64,000 nt of DNA. Origin: Centroberyx gerrardi (Eukaryota > Chordata > Actinopteri > Beryciformes > Berycidae). Below the pieces are notes generated by a model that saw nothing but the letters and a program-made list of their open reading frames with translations, was not told the origin of the DNA and made no database searches. Both the position numbers and the translations under genes were made by a program. The number at the start of each line of letters is the position of its first letter. Positions within the stretch are counted from its first letter, which is position 1. Location of the stretch: positions 17,060,760-17,124,759 of the forward strand of contig NC_136005.1 in the NCBI RefSeq assembly GCF_048128805.1, in the 5' to 3' direction. Shown here one piece after another: positions 28,501 through 41,221 of the stretch.

Positions 28501-30352
28501 AGGGTGGAAAAGCCTCTAAAACATTTAGACACATAGATATAGTGACATAGATCATGTGACACTAAAACATTCCACTGAAACCCATAATGATATAACATAT
28601 AACATATTCATGCATACTTGTGTGGAATCCAGTCAAAATGTTGCATTAGAATCAATTCAGGGCTTCCCATAGACAACCACTGTAATATTGATCAATTCTA
28701 CAATAAATACGTAATCAAACAAACTGCATCATATCAGAGGTGGATGACACTGAATGGCTGATATATATGGATTGATTAGTGCCAACAGAGATTGTATATG
28801 AAGTGCAGACATTTTTATTTGTCATGCTCATTGATATGGTTATGCTTATGACTACTTTGAATTAAAAAATACATTTATTGACTGGATAAATTAAAAAATT
28901 GAATTAGCAAGGCACAATTTAAAATTGAATGTGATTATTATTAAATTTAAATTCAGATACAATCTCTGCAGGCACTAATCTCTTTCAATAAATATATCAG
29001 CAAACTGATCTATCAGTCTAAACCTGATTTATAGAAGTGCTTCAGAAGATGCAGTCAAATAGTCTGGACAACTGTAATGAATGAGTGAAAGAATCTTACC
29101 CCAGTTAAAGTGGCAATCTTGTACATCCCATAGGCATAAAGCTCTACAAAGCCAGTGCCTCCTCCAAGAACAAGTATGTTCAGTCTGCGTGAAAACAACA
29201 TCAGGTGTTGAAATTATTCTCCATCCAATTTACAAACAACACTACATTAATAAAGAATCTGAATCTGTTGTTTCTGTGTATCTGAATGGGTATGGCCTGC
29301 ACATTAGGCATCACTTACCTGACTTCTCCCAGGAGATTCATTATCTCATCAGACTTTTCCTCACTGTAACACAGATGGATAAATACATATGGGTTCTATC
29401 AGAAACAATCGAAACATATAGACAACTGATATAGGACTAATGAGTCGCTCATGAAAATATTGCCTTACCTGAATATCTTTGATGTTGTGCTATAGCTGAA
29501 AAAAAAAACAGCATTCACTGCACTGCAATCAGACAAGGTGTTGTCCTTTCCTGGCCCGAACCAGGACAACAGTAATGGAACGTGATCTAATGTACAATCA
29601 ATGCTATTATTACCTTTTAGGAAGTGTTGGTAATTTGGGAAGAAAAAGTTTGGATTCATCTTCAGAGTTGTAGAAGGAGCTGAGGGCACTGAAACACAAA
29701 TCAGTTCTTACCATACAGACCAGACATTATAATTATTCTTGAAAACTAGAGGTCCTTCCTGCCACTGGATTGATCCCTGAGCCTGATGCATACCTGCTCT
29801 CTTCGATCACCTCCATCCAGTGCATGCAGGATACAGGACTCTGCACTGGAAACAGGTGGAGGATCTCTGCTTTCTCAACATCACACAGGACCACCTGCTT
29901 GGTATCTCCAACACTGAAGGCCAGGACTGTGGAGAACACAGAGACAATTAAAATATAATAATAACACATCATGATTCCATTAATAAGCAGTAGCCTTAAG
30001 ACTGGGAAAGATGCACCCATTCACTTTCTGCAATTTCTTACTTTTGCCATCAGGTCTCCATGCAAGGGCAGTGATCTCCTTGCCGGTGTATTCATTGGGT
30101 GGCAAGCTCCAAACACGCTGGAAATTGGCCAAGCGATGTAGTAGCAGCTGCAGACAGACATAAATGTTAAGATTATAAAACTGTGTAAAAGATGGCAAAA
30201 CCTCTTGTTCCAGATTGAATGGTAACTGTGGTTTTTAAGCCTACTTCTCCAGTAGTGTTGGCCAGAGCAATTAGATCCCTTTTGGGAGACCATGCCATAC
30301 ACAGCACAGGGTTGGGAAGTTGCTTCTCTCCCACTTGTCGGAAGGCAGGCAT
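22442..30352 (-). CDS. anapc4: anaphase-promoting complex subunit 4, 27 coding exons
   Basis: APC4 is a scaffold of the APC/C ubiquitin ligase platform that drives mitotic exit. Exons: 30352-30245, 30147-30042, 29926-29794, 29688-29614, 29495-29469, 29363-29319, 29184-29100, 28333-28226, 28096-27926, 27828-27764, 27489-27447, 27336-27260, 27164-27064, 26966-26915, 26766-26711, 26392-26346, 26229-26173, 26088-26032, 25937-25844, 25664-25567, 24304-24243, 24140-24102, 24001-23900, 23788-23720, 23588-23424, 23063-22940, 22678-22442. The sum is 2403 nt and 800 residues (human 808). WD40 blades begin with VLCMAWSPKRDLIALANTTG and include ITALAWRPDGK and VSCMHWMEV. The helical bundle follows (LPEVTRMARKFTHIS from about 237; WLYVAMLRM about 411-420). 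FYDDEMLTVVL lies about 640. The tail is acidic (DVEDEEDEEG). The start matches the shorter fish N-terminus MPAFRQVGEKQLP. No frameshift is visible. Confidence 0.97.
24480..25400 (+). mobile_element. truncated L2-type LINE (non-LTR retrotransposon) fragment
   Basis: In ANAPC4 intron 20, antisense to the gene. A degenerate reverse transcriptase segment reads WVGISGTAREWFSSYLSNRK near 24618-24680. About 400 bp further come LAKSVSTFKSLLKTHL near the end of ORF2 (about 25105-25155) and a 3' tail with CACTTTGTGAATTCTGTTTT, GTGATATAAAGTG and an ATT array. This is the usual 3' end of teleost L2 elements. It is interrupted by stops and a large internal deletion, so it is inactive. Confidence 0.75.
25372..25400 (+). 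repeat. (ATT)n tail of the L2 fragment
   Basis: Trinucleotide array at the 3' end of the LINE fragment, as expected for L2-type tails. Confidence 0.85.
25489..25560 (+). repeat. (CA)n microsatellite
   Basis: About 35 CA units ending next to the donor side of ANAPC4 exon 20; on the gene strand a GT array begins seven bases into the intron, just after the GTAAGTT donor. Confidence 0.95.
26296..26343 (+). repeat. (CT)n microsatellite
   Basis: CT-rich array directly beside the donor of ANAPC4 exon 16 (exon ends at 26346). On the gene strand it is a GA array starting within the donor region. Confidence 0.9.
28385..29035. mobile_element. decayed DNA-transposon-like sequence
   Basis: The left part reads GGGTTCTACCGATATGAG and GGGCCAATACCGATAATTAT, typical of teleost hAT-like repeats. 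The right part (about 28985-29030) has AATATATCAGCAAACTGATC. No clean inverted repeats or target duplication could be aligned. It lies in ANAPC4 intron 7. Confidence 0.35.
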
Positions 30353-30978
30353 GTTTTAGCCTGGAAAATGTGAGAAAGTAAAAAAAAAAAAAAACAGACA
30401 TTAGCTATTGATTTGGACAGCCACATTTTAATGCCTTGGGAAACGCTGTACTGTAATAAAGTATTCATATCAATGGTTAGCTGCTGCCATACACACACAT
30501 TAAGTTGCAAGAAGTCCAGTGCTTGAGGAGGCTAATACTGGATGACAGCTAACCCTTTTTTATTTGGTTTCTGGTCTTGCTTACATGCACCTTTTCGTTA
30601 CATGTATAGTTTCTGCTTGTATCTTACTTTGCTGGCAGTAAATTATTAAATCATTAATCGGTCATTATGAACGTTGTTGCAGTGTGCAACAGCTGGTGAT
30701 TAGCTGCTAGCTAGAAACAGACAGCACAGCTAACGTTACTCGTAGCCAGTAGCTGATAAACAGATCAACTAACTCAAACTCACTACTTAGTAAAACCCTT
30801 CAGCGTTGACAAGTGAGGCAACTAACTACCATTAACTATTTCAACGTTAACGTTAGCTACGTTGTTAGCCAGGTTGGTTAGAAAGTGTCCCAGCAGCTTC
30901 ACACAGCCGAGGTGCTGTCAGAGCTGTCTACTGTCTCACCGTGCGGGACATTATGGAAGCAAAATGACTGCAACATAC

Positions 30979-31100
30979 CGTATTGAAACGCGGAAGCGTC
31001 AAACAAACGCTGCCCAACTCAATGTGAACTTATTTCAGTTTTCTTCATGAGGCGTTAGCTATGTGTTTTCACAATTACGCGGACGGCGCCATCTTTTTTC
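30979..31100 (-). other. anapc4: probable noncoding first exon of ANAPC4
   Basis: The start codon exon begins with an acceptor (TTTTCCAG|GCTAAAACATG, exon start 30360), so an upstream exon must exist. A good donor CG|GTATGT ends at 30979. Upstream of it the gene strand carries AAGATGGCGCC, a YY1-type initiator-region motif. The 5' end is a guess. Confidence 0.55.
31085..31095 (-). promoter_or_regulatory. YY1-like motif at ANAPC4 promoter
   Basis: The gene strand reads AAGATGGCGCC. YY1 sites with this core are typical just downstream of start sites of housekeeping genes lacking TATA boxes. Confidence 0.5.
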
Positions 31101-33368
31101 CTTCGACCAATCATTGTGGAGCAACGGAAAACATGAGAAGACAATTTTGCTCTGTGGGAAAACGCAAACAGGAAATAGCCCAACCTGACTGGTTATGTAC
31201 AGGTGACCTGTAGCAGCAACTAGTGTACTACTGCGGTTACAGTTGGCGTTTGTTAATGAGTGAAAAAGGTAATTTTTGAAGAAAAGACAACAAAAATCAC
31301 ACTGCATTATCTATATTTTCCATGTACAATGTTATATGTTGTAAAGTGTAACATAGTCACTACTTGCCAATCTCAAGCCATGATGATTTCAGATAAGTTG
31401 ACAATTTCTTTATTTATTTATTTTTGGGCCTATACTCACATTAGAGGCGTAGATAGTGTAACGCTGTTGACCTCTCTTGACGAGACAATGCTTTTTAAGA
31501 CATTCAAAAAGTTGAGCAGGGACATTCCTTACAGTGTTTAAAATGTGTACTTCCTAAGGAAGTGACATCTTGTGGGGCAGATCAAATAATTTTGGGACAA
31601 ACCATTGTTGAGAGTCTTTTTTTCAATGAGTAACTTAAATGAAGATGATTTTATAAACAAACTGTTTTATATCACACCTACTATATAGTAGGCTATATTT
31701 GTAATAAATCACTACCTATCATGATTATCTCATGATCATTAAAGGAAAATGATGAAAGTAATTTATATATAAGTTCATTTTACATATTTTTGGTTAATGA
31801 GAAGGTTGCACTTGACAAACTCAGACAGTTTTTGATGGTATCCAGCTTTTTTTTTGTAACAAATGAAAGTTCATAAAATTGGCCCATGTAATACTGGTAT
31901 TTTTAAAAACATTATCATGTATTCAAAAAATAAACATTAAAAACAGATATTGATGACAGTACATCAGAGATATCTCCCACAGACATGAAAATGCACCCAA
32001 AATGATAGAATGCTTCAGCTGGTAAAGTTTTCACTGCTGAAATAATACAGTCTCACACAGTTTATTCTGTTCTTCAGGTATAATCCACTTGTTGAGCAGA
32101 AAAGATGCTTAGGATACTGCTAACTGATCATGCTAGGAATACCAGCCTGAGATGAGAATGTCTCTGAGGCGTTCACCAATATATTTAAATAAGATATGAT
32201 GCATAGGCTGGGTGCTGCAAAGGGAATACTGCTCTGGTGTGCATACTGTATAAAGGAGTGCTGGAAAAGCTCCAGTGCTATTCTTACATAGACCATAGAC
32301 ATGTTGCTATAGAAGTCAAATGGTACCCTCCAGAATTAGGGCTGTTGCTTATTGGGGTAAGATGTGGAGGTCAGTAGACTCTTACAAGGTTACTGATTAG
32401 CTGGCGTGTGTGTGTGTATGTGTGCATGCGTGCATCCCTAGGTACAAAGACACATAGTACATAGATAGAGTTGTTACAGTGGAAATTCCTTCCTGACTTG
32501 TCACTACCACTTAACTGTAATCAGTAGATTGTGGAAGAACCAGAATAACTGTGATAGCTCTATATGTGATAGTGGCCTACAAATAGACCAAGTGAGGCTG
32601 TGTGGTCCACGACTGTCTGCGCCCTTCTAACCCACAAATTTGGCAGTAGACCTTGGCCATCTTTCTCTGGTACAGCAAATAAGATAACAGCATTAATGGT
32701 GAATATTGTAGCAGTCCAACACTTCAGTGTGGCAGGCTGGGGAGAGTGGTGAAAATGCTAATGGTCTTTGTCTTATTCAACCCTTTAGCATTGAACTTGG
32801 CCAAACCTAGCCGTGACCCTTGACCACAACACCAACTGTGCAGAATCCTCCCATGCCCAGTTTGGGACAACTTGCATGTAGACAACAGCTAAGTGGTGCG
32901 TCTGGGGTCATGGAGTCAACTCAGCTGAACACAGTGGCAACTGACGAGACGAAGCTGTCATGCTCCTGTTTGCCCTGTGTTAGACGAACCACAACCCAGC
33001 AGGTAGGCCGGCCACTAGTATCTCTCCACTAACCCAAACCCCTGGTTATAATAGTGGCAGATGCACAATGTGCAGGTAGATGAGGGAGCTTTTGAATATT
33101 GCATGACCACTGGTTGTATTGGCTTAATAGTGCTGCAGTCTTGTGTATTGTGGGTGTGTGGTGTCAAATATTACAACCTACAGCCTATAGTAAACTTTAT
33201 TTATTTAGGCATGCCTTTATTCAGTACCGTGTTTACAGTATTTCATTCAGAAATACTGTTTCTGTGAGACTTTGCAGCATTTGCTTCACTACCTTCTGTT
33301 CCCCTGGACCCCCTTCCCTCTCTCTCTTTTTTTTTCCAGTATTCTGGCTGTGAAACCTGAGCCAGGGG
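31101..33368. other. intergenic region between ANAPC4 and PALLD
   Basis: AT-rich at 31260-32000, then mixed composition. Open frames are short and unrecognised. Divergent promoters of ANAPC4 and PALLD must lie at or near its two ends. Confidence 0.6.
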
Positions 33369-33604
33369 CCAAATATAGCCCCACACAGTGAGCAGTGAGA
33401 GCCTGGGACAGATGGGACAGCAGGCCACTGCGGAGGCACCACGCAATTGGACCCTGAACCTGAGTGTTCCTGCTCACTGCCCGACCAGTAAGGCTGCTTT
33501 TCTGAAAAAGGACGCTTCTTTCGGCTGATTCACTGTTAATAAACAAGAGAAAGCTGGAACCACTCGAGCAGGACAAAGCATTTGGACAAATAGCCCACTT
33601 GAAG
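33369..33604 (+). promoter_or_regulatory. palld: candidate PALLD promoter and noncoding first exon
   Basis: The PALLD start-codon exon has an acceptor at its left edge, so an upstream exon is expected. A candidate ends at a donor CTTGAAG|GTACGT (33604). About 200 bp upstream is CCAAATATAG (33369-33378), one base off a CArG box and also TATA-like. SRF control suits a muscle actin scaffold, but this is inference from motifs only. Confidence 0.3.
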
Positions 33605-35543
33605 GTACGTTTTGCCCCGTTTTTGTTGATAAATCAGTGGCATTTTATGGTTTGGTTGCTGTTTTTTATAACAAAAATTTGTAATTCCAAAATATGACCT
33701 AAAACCTTTAGCAATAAAGGTGTTTAAAAATAAATTAAGCCATTGTATGTCAGTGTTAATGGAAACATGCTGTGTTCCTGTTATGCTCTTTTCAGATCTT
33801 GTCAATCATCTTATTGTCAGGGCATTCTGTTTACTTTTCAAACAAAGTATGTCTATATAAGTATGTGTATATATTTAAATATACCTGAAATATGAAAGTA
33901 TGTTAAATGTTTTTAATATAACTTAATAGAGTTTATTAAATCTAAGAAGAATAGAAGATATAGCCGACTCTCCTCTGCCTTTAACAACACTGACAGTTAA
34001 CATTCTGTCAATCAATCTCAATATTTAAAAATATTCCACATTCATATTTAATCAATGCTGCATTGTTGTTATCATTTTCCTCCGATGATCGTAGGCTTTG
34101 AAGGAGAATGTGTTTGTCTATCCCCGTTGTGTTTTAGCCAGTGTGTGTCAGCGTGTGTATGTGCATGCCCAGTTATGCCTGTGTGTGTGTGTGTGTGTGT
34201 GTTCTGAGGTAGTGACTGAGTTTAAAGGACCTCTCCTGTGCCGAGGGCGGGGTTGCACTGCTGCTGAGAAACATAGCCCAGGGGATTAAAAATAACAACA
34301 GCTGGTCTTCAGGACTACATGAGGGCCTGAGTGTCACGCTCTATACCAACAGTGACACAACGTATATATCTAGACTCAAGCATAAAGAGATCAGTCCTAC
34401 ATAAAGTCCTAAATAAAGCCCTTTTAGCTACACTCACATGTGACATTTTACATCTGAATCAAAAAGTGAGACTCTCATACATTAGTTGTACACTCACAAG
34501 TAAAGATGCATCAGATGACGTAAATGTACACGTGGTCTTATGGCTTATGTTTGATTATGGCGTAGCATGCCCTCGGACTCCTTGTGAGGGTTCTCAGACA
34601 CTCATTTGCAAAATGGCAGAGCCCTAGCTTGGAGATAATGTTCACTGTAACAAAACTGTCTCATAAATTTGTGGTATGATTAGGGATGGGACAATATATC
34701 AAAATTCAATATATCACGATCCATAAATGTGACAATGCGTATCGTGGGGCAGAAAAATGAATTGCAGTATTAGCTTCTTTTTATTCTGCTGTTGTAAACA
34801 CAAATGAGACAGCTTGTCCATCGCAATTTCACAAGCTCCCCATCAAAAGTATATTATTTGCACTTTGTAATGACATTTTTAAATTGTTGTTTACATTCTA
34901 GCAAGCCAATGCCATCGCTAGAAAGATTTGACAAACATAATTCACTTTGTTGTCATTGAACTTTTATTTATTGCATTGTATCGTGGTTGTATCAAGTCGT
35001 GAACCCCATATTGCGTATCGAATCTATAAGCATATTGTCCCATCTCTAGGTATGATCATGCAAACATTCAGTGTTTAAAGTCGACTATGCAAGGACAGAG
35101 GACAGGCATGGTGCGATAACATCATTTGATCGATGCAGCTATAGGACCTACACTACCTTTATTTCTGTTTATTTGGAGTTAAACAAATCTGAGATGGGTA
35201 TAGAAAGGAAAATAATGACCAAGTAAATGGACTGAGAGACATAGAGCTAGTGGAGAAATGCCAGTCATGTCCCCTATGACCTAACTAAAGGCCCTTGCTA
35301 ATACCCACCAACTGTGTCCAGAGAATATCGGCCTGAGTCATCCTGCCACAACTGTGTGTGTGGCAGGGCAGCTGAGGCACTAGTTACTGTAAGGTCTGTT
35401 TTTAAGCATGACTCTTCTTCTGTTAGGGGATTGTGTCTATTTGTCATTTCCCTCCTACTGATGGTTATCTCAGGTATGAACTGTACTGTCAACGATGTGT
35501 ATGTGCGTAATTGTTGCTTAGTGAAAGTTGATGTGTATTTCAG
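33605..35543 (+). other. palld: PALLD 5' intron (inferred)
   Basis: AT-rich sequence between the candidate first exon and the start-codon exon. It holds a GT array at 34180-34201 and a complete hAT MITE at 34681-35048. Confidence 0.4.
34681..35048. mobile_element. hAT-type MITE with 8-bp target duplication
   Basis: A 368-bp element with 17-bp terminal inverted repeats, TAGGGATGGGACAATAT at the left and the complement of TAGAGATGGGACAATAT at the right, one mismatch. Identical GGTATGAT flanks are at 34673-34680 and 35049-35056. An 8-bp duplication and this terminus are characteristic of hAT. No coding capacity. Confidence 0.85.
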
Positions 35544-36542
35544 GATGCAGGACGGGAGTTGGAATCAGCCACTCCCCATCTCCCTGCTGCTAAAGGACCC
35601 GGCAGGGGGCAGGAATTTGGAGGGGGATGGGGGTGTGTTTTCTGAGGCGTCCTCTGATGGGGACCTCTACCTGGACTCCGTGGCAGAGCTGAATTCTGGA
35701 GACGGGGACTTTGCAGATCTTACTGCCTTCCTCAGTGCGGATGAGATTAATCGTAGCCTGGACCTGGCCCGGGAGGCCTTCGGCGGCGCAGGTGAAACCG
35801 GGATTCCAGACCCCACTAATCCTTTACCCCAGGAGCAGGTTCTCCATCCCCTCCCCTCCCTCCCTACTTTCTCTACCCCCGTCCAGACGACTGAACAACT
35901 GACCAAAAGCCCAAACCTGCACCAGCAGACCAAAGCCCCCTGCCCAGATGACAGTGTCTCAGTCAAAGTCTCCTCCAGCCAGAACGTCCTCCTCAGCAGG
36001 CCCATACAGGCCTCCAGTGAAGCTTCGGCCTCTGCTGAGAAGTTCGTCTGCCACAAGTCCATCATGCCAATGTATAAGCAGGATAAGCCTCGGCTAGTTC
36101 ATGAAGGCCTGGAGCTGAATGAGCGGGCCTCAGCCACAGAGTTCTGTAGCCGCGCTGCCACTTTTATCGAGGAGCTGTCCTCCATCTTCAAAGGTTCTGC
36201 TCGCCTGGAGCAGCAGGGCGAGGAGGACTCCTCCTCTCCTGACAGCGGCTACCTGTCTCCAAAGAGCCAGCGGCCGGTCCCACAGGGCTCAGTCTCTGTT
36301 CCCCCGCAGCCTCTCAGCCAGCAAGAGGAGGCACAGTACAGCCAGCCAGCCGTGGCTCCCCAGCTAGCAGGCTCGGTGGAAGAGACAGGGTCTATAAGGT
36401 ACCAGCAGTCTGGAGCTCAGAGCACATCTGGACCTCTGTCCCCGCCTCGCTTCTCCCAGAAGCTGAAGAGTCAGGAGGTGGCAGAAGGAACCCCCATTCG
36501 TCTGGAGTGCCGAGTCGGGGGAAACCCCCTGCCACTAGTCAG
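35544..36542 (+). CDS. palld: PALLD exon: N-terminal region and first half of Ig1
   Basis: Acceptor TTTCAG|GATG and donor GTCAG|GTAAGG. It encodes residues 1-332 plus two bases, low-complexity Ser/Pro/Gln sequence ending in FSQKLKSQEVAEGTPIRLEC, the first beta strands of Ig1. By itself this exon carries nearly half of the visible protein. Confidence 0.95.
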
Positions 36543-39500
36543 GTAAGGTTCGACCTGATTAATATTACTTTATTGGTCAGTTTACACAAGATACATTGAA
36601 TTTGTCTTTTTGCATATTCCTCCTAGATATACACACACACATAGCCACCTGCACATGTGTATTTCATCAGAGAGGTCAGAGCACAGGGTTGCCCGGCCCA
36701 TAGAACAGATTTGGGGTAATATTTCTTGGATCTGGTCTTGGGGATTGTCGCTGATTCCATGGCTGTTAGAAAAAAATCGAGGCAGTTGGTTCTCTTACAA
36801 GGTCAAGGTAATTTATCTGATATACACAAATCAATCCATTGCAGGTCCATGCAATAATAATACTTGTTGGTATACAACTGGTTTAAAATGTGTTCTTGGT
36901 TATGGACAACATTACACATTGTCGGTTAATGTTAATGAGATTTCTCCTTTAGACTCAGAGCACATGCAAGGATACAAGATTCAATTCATTTTTTATAGCT
37001 ACCTATACATTCCGTTGCTGTCTGGTGAAAACCTCTTCTCTCCATCATGTCGACTTTTTAGGAACTAAGAAAAACAGCCTTGTTTTCCACTTGATCACCA
37101 TGCATTTTGAGCTTTGAAAGGGCTTTATAAGACCAAAGGTGGTTGAAGTTTATTAACTCATAGAGGAGCACAGATTCCTTCAACTGAAGTTAAAACATGA
37201 AAATCACCAAGATTGGAGTTAGGAGGTTTTCACATGACAGCAGCAATTCATTCAGATGCTGACTCCTGTATGAGACAGAGTGTGATTGATATTCCTGGAA
37301 TTTTCTGAAAGGCTTGATAGAATGATTATTTTAACTTCACTGGTCCACTGGAGGTAGGTCACTGTTGTGATAAGTAGTTGTATAGTAGATACCTGTTCTC
37401 TCAAATAATAATAAATAATTTTGCTGTAGTATGTTTGCATGGTGTTGTAAAGACCTTCTGATACTGAAAAGCACAGACACTCTCCTGTTATTGGTCAGAC
37501 ACCAAGGGAATTTGTATTATATTCCTTAATAATAAGAGAAGTTGTTTCCTTGTTAGAAGGTCAAAGGATTGCTGGAGCATGGTGAAATAAGATACAGTCA
37601 ACATTATAGGGAACAAACTTTAAGAGAGTTTCATTTCACAATGTTGAATGAAAACGGTCCAAGAATACACTGATCTACATGAGCAGACCTTCATGCCACA
37701 GTGTCAGTGATATTGACCAGACCGTGCTGCCACAGATAGGCTCACTGGCCTAGCTGTTGGAGATAAGGTGAGGTAGCCAGGAGGTGGGAGTTGTTGTGTG
37801 TTGACAAGCTCCCTTCTAGACCACCTGCTATTAGGTTGGGGGACTTCCACTCTGTGTAAGCGGATTTGTCAATCAGTACCTTGGCCAGTTGGAACAGAGG
37901 CGCTGTCAGGTCAGAGAGTTTCTGCCTGGATGCACTACTACTCCATTTGAGACGACAGCGCCTCCTGCCCCTGGTTATTTGCACCAGTTCATAAGTAAAC
38001 TAAAAATACCCTCCTCTCTTGTTTCTAGATGTGTCAACCTCAAAGCTTAGTCAACATCCTTGCTGTTTACTATGTAGCCACACCTGAACTAATTCAAGTT
38101 CTATTAAATGCATACTATTTGAATATGATGCTTTCATTGCTTTAAAGGGAGTCATTCTGCAGTGTTCGGTTCTGTGTGTGAATGTGTGTGAGTGTATTTC
38201 CTCCTTGGAGTTGATAGTTCAGCTTTTCTGACTGAGGATCGGTAACTCTGGACTGGGTGAGAGGAATCCAGTGTTCATATGGATCCCCTTTAAGTGTGGG
38301 GGTGTTTTGGGCAGGTCTTGTCCTTTTAGGAGTTTGTGTAACCCACAAGACGTAACGCCGGAGGCCTGGGACATGTATCTCTCCTGCGGGCTATAAGGGG
38401 CCTCTTCCACGGCTGTATAAATAGTCTCCAGGCCAACAGGAGCCAGGCGCAGGAATGCAGGCAATGCAATGACAAGGCGTTTTCAGTCGCCGCGCTCTCC
38501 ATCTCTCCACACCTTCTTGGGGAATATGAAGGTAGTGTGTGGTGTGTTTTACCACAGGGAAACAGGAGAGTGCAGACACTGTGGCGGACTACTGATATTG
38601 TATAGCAGAGAAAACGAGTGGAAAGCAGAAAGGAGTGAAAAAGTAAAAATCGAAGCAAAGTGTTTTACCCTTTTCCCCTGTAATTTACTAATCCATAAGC
38701 AGTTTTCAAGTGTCCTGAAAACAGTTAGAATCTTCATGCTGTTAAAATGTTATTTAGCAGTCTTCACAGACTGAGATGAAAGGGCTCTGAAGTGAGGTCT
38801 TGGGGATTTGTACAGCAGTTTATGTCATCTGATGAGTTGTGTTTTTTTTGGCCAGAGTGTCAGCTCTTCAAGAGACAAACACATATTTTCTGTGCTGTTT
38901 AAACATGCTGAGAGTTCCTGTATTGGCCCCTCTACTGTTGATGAACACTAGATGGCAGCAGGGTATTTACTATTCAGAACAAAGTTGTGCAACTTCTGGA
39001 GTTAGCTTCTTCTAGAAAGTGTGAATGATATCCAAGATACTAAGACGTAGAATTGACAAGTGGAAAGGATGTATCATCTGTATCTGTGTCGAAACCCAAG
39101 GCCAGTGCTTTCTCTGCTGCAACCTTTTAGCTGTAGGTGGGTTGATAAACATATATTTAAATACAAGGTTCACAGCTCCTGGGGACCATTCTTATAAACA
39201 CAGTGTCCCTGTGCTCAACCTCATAAATACCACTCAGTGGTGGTAGACCATGAGGTTTCTTATATCATTACACACAATTAGTTCCAGGTGTGGAGAAGAC
39301 GCATGTCATCATTCTAAATACTAAGTCAGGCAGAGCAGCCAGAGTCAACTACCTGAGCCACTACATCCTTTGTCCGGCAAATAGTTATCCTGCAAATAAT
39401 TATCTTAATATTATCTTTACGTTAGCACAACCCTGAAAAATGACACCACTTCAGTTTTGTCTGTGTTTACCGTTTACCCCTGTTTACCATTAGCTTTAAT

Positions 39501-40582
39501 GCAGATTGGCGGTTAGAGGTGGGTGGCAGGGGTTTTATTTACAGAGACTAAAGCAAGGCTGACAGTTCACTAAAGAAAATAAGGTGTGATTTTCTACAGA
39601 AATACAAAATTAGTCATACAATCAGTATGTTAGGATTTTAAACAGGAGTGGTGTTTCACCTGATACAGCAGAGTATTTGATGAGTGTACAGTTACTCTTT
39701 AAGTCCAGATATTATTGGCATGATTGAATGTCTATCCATTAAAGCAATACCTTGATAGTACATTTTCTCTTCACAGCATGTGCACCACCATAGACACTGA
39801 GGGGCCATCAGCCTATTGCCATTCAGGCTTTTGTCCCCAGCTCTCACTATCAGTAACTGCAAACAGGCAAAATTATCTCTTAAAAAGTATAATCCGGGAC
39901 ACAGAATTAAATAATAAATCAATACATTTGTAGGTGTAATGATATGAAAAAATAAGAAGCCTAACTGTAGCTATAGGGTCGTGCAGATGATGCTAGTATA
40001 GTTGTTGTTGTTGTGCATCCCCTCTTTCTTCCCACATCCAAGATTCTACAGGTGCTCACCCACATAGCACAAGGGATAGTTACATCACATCCTGTGTATT
40101 GGTAAATATTACCTGGATCTACTTGTTTATATGTTAGAAGTACGATTTTTTTGGCTGTGAAAGTAAGATAATGATGCACTATTGGCCCCTTGAGTGGCTC
40201 ATTTTGATGGCTACCAATTCATGACCTCCTACACAGAGTGTACATATCGGTATGTACACTAAAAAATAAAACTGCTCCACCAAAGTAAAACATCACTTTA
40301 ACTATGATTTTGTTATAACCTGACCTTACTTGCAAACACTACTAAGTCCTACAACCATGGGCACAGAGCTACAATCTGCAAGTGAGAGATCCGGAAGATG
40401 CAGCAACATCTACTCATGTCCAGTGTGTGTTGTTGGAATGCCAGAACACAGGCACTTATTGCACTTGGCGCCAAAAGTGATATATGTTTATCTTATCTTC
40501 TTAAAGATTTGGGAATGTAAATATCTATGACTGTCCACAGGGCATATGATCTACAAGCTATATTAGCCTTAGGGCTCAAAAG

Positions 40583-40637
<55 letters not shown>

Positions 40638-41166
40638 ACTGAATTACTGTATAGGCCTGGTCATATAATTTCTTGATGATGCACAAGAACTTTTCCCCTA
40701 TGACTGAAGCACCATATCTGCATTCTGCATACAGCACTAACCATAAATACTTGTGGGGAGACCCTCAGACATAGTTTATTATTTGCTAGGTATATAAACC
40801 CAGACATCTATCTGAATGTCTTATCTGCAGAGATGCTTGCTGAAATACCAGAAAGCAGTATGCAGGCTATACATGATGGACTGTATGTACTGTATGTGTG
40901 TTGATAGTTGTCTAGTCATGTCAGTTAGCCTTGAATGAAGTTTTCATTTCACCTTTCCTGTACATTTCAAAGGTTAGGCCTATTCTCATGCACATGCATA
41001 TGTTTTTTATGTGTTCCACAGGAAGGCTTGTCTATTATTTATTGCTTCCCCTAGCTTTTGTTCCTCATTATTTTAAATTATGTTGCTAACAACCTAACCT
41101 TCTTTAGTTGGTTTGTATGCACATGTGCAATAAGTGTGTCTGCAAGCATGCACCTCTGTGTGTGTT

Positions 41167-41221
<55 letters not shown>

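Noticed and set aside
35314-35544. Upstream in-frame extension of the first PALLD exon to an ATG at 35314
   Set aside because: A TTTCAG acceptor at 35538-35543 sits immediately before the ATG at 35545, and the upstream residues resemble no palladin or myopalladin N-terminus.
37742-38664. Minus-strand open frames in the PALLD intron
   Set aside because: No recognisable protein family and no supporting splice sites or start context.
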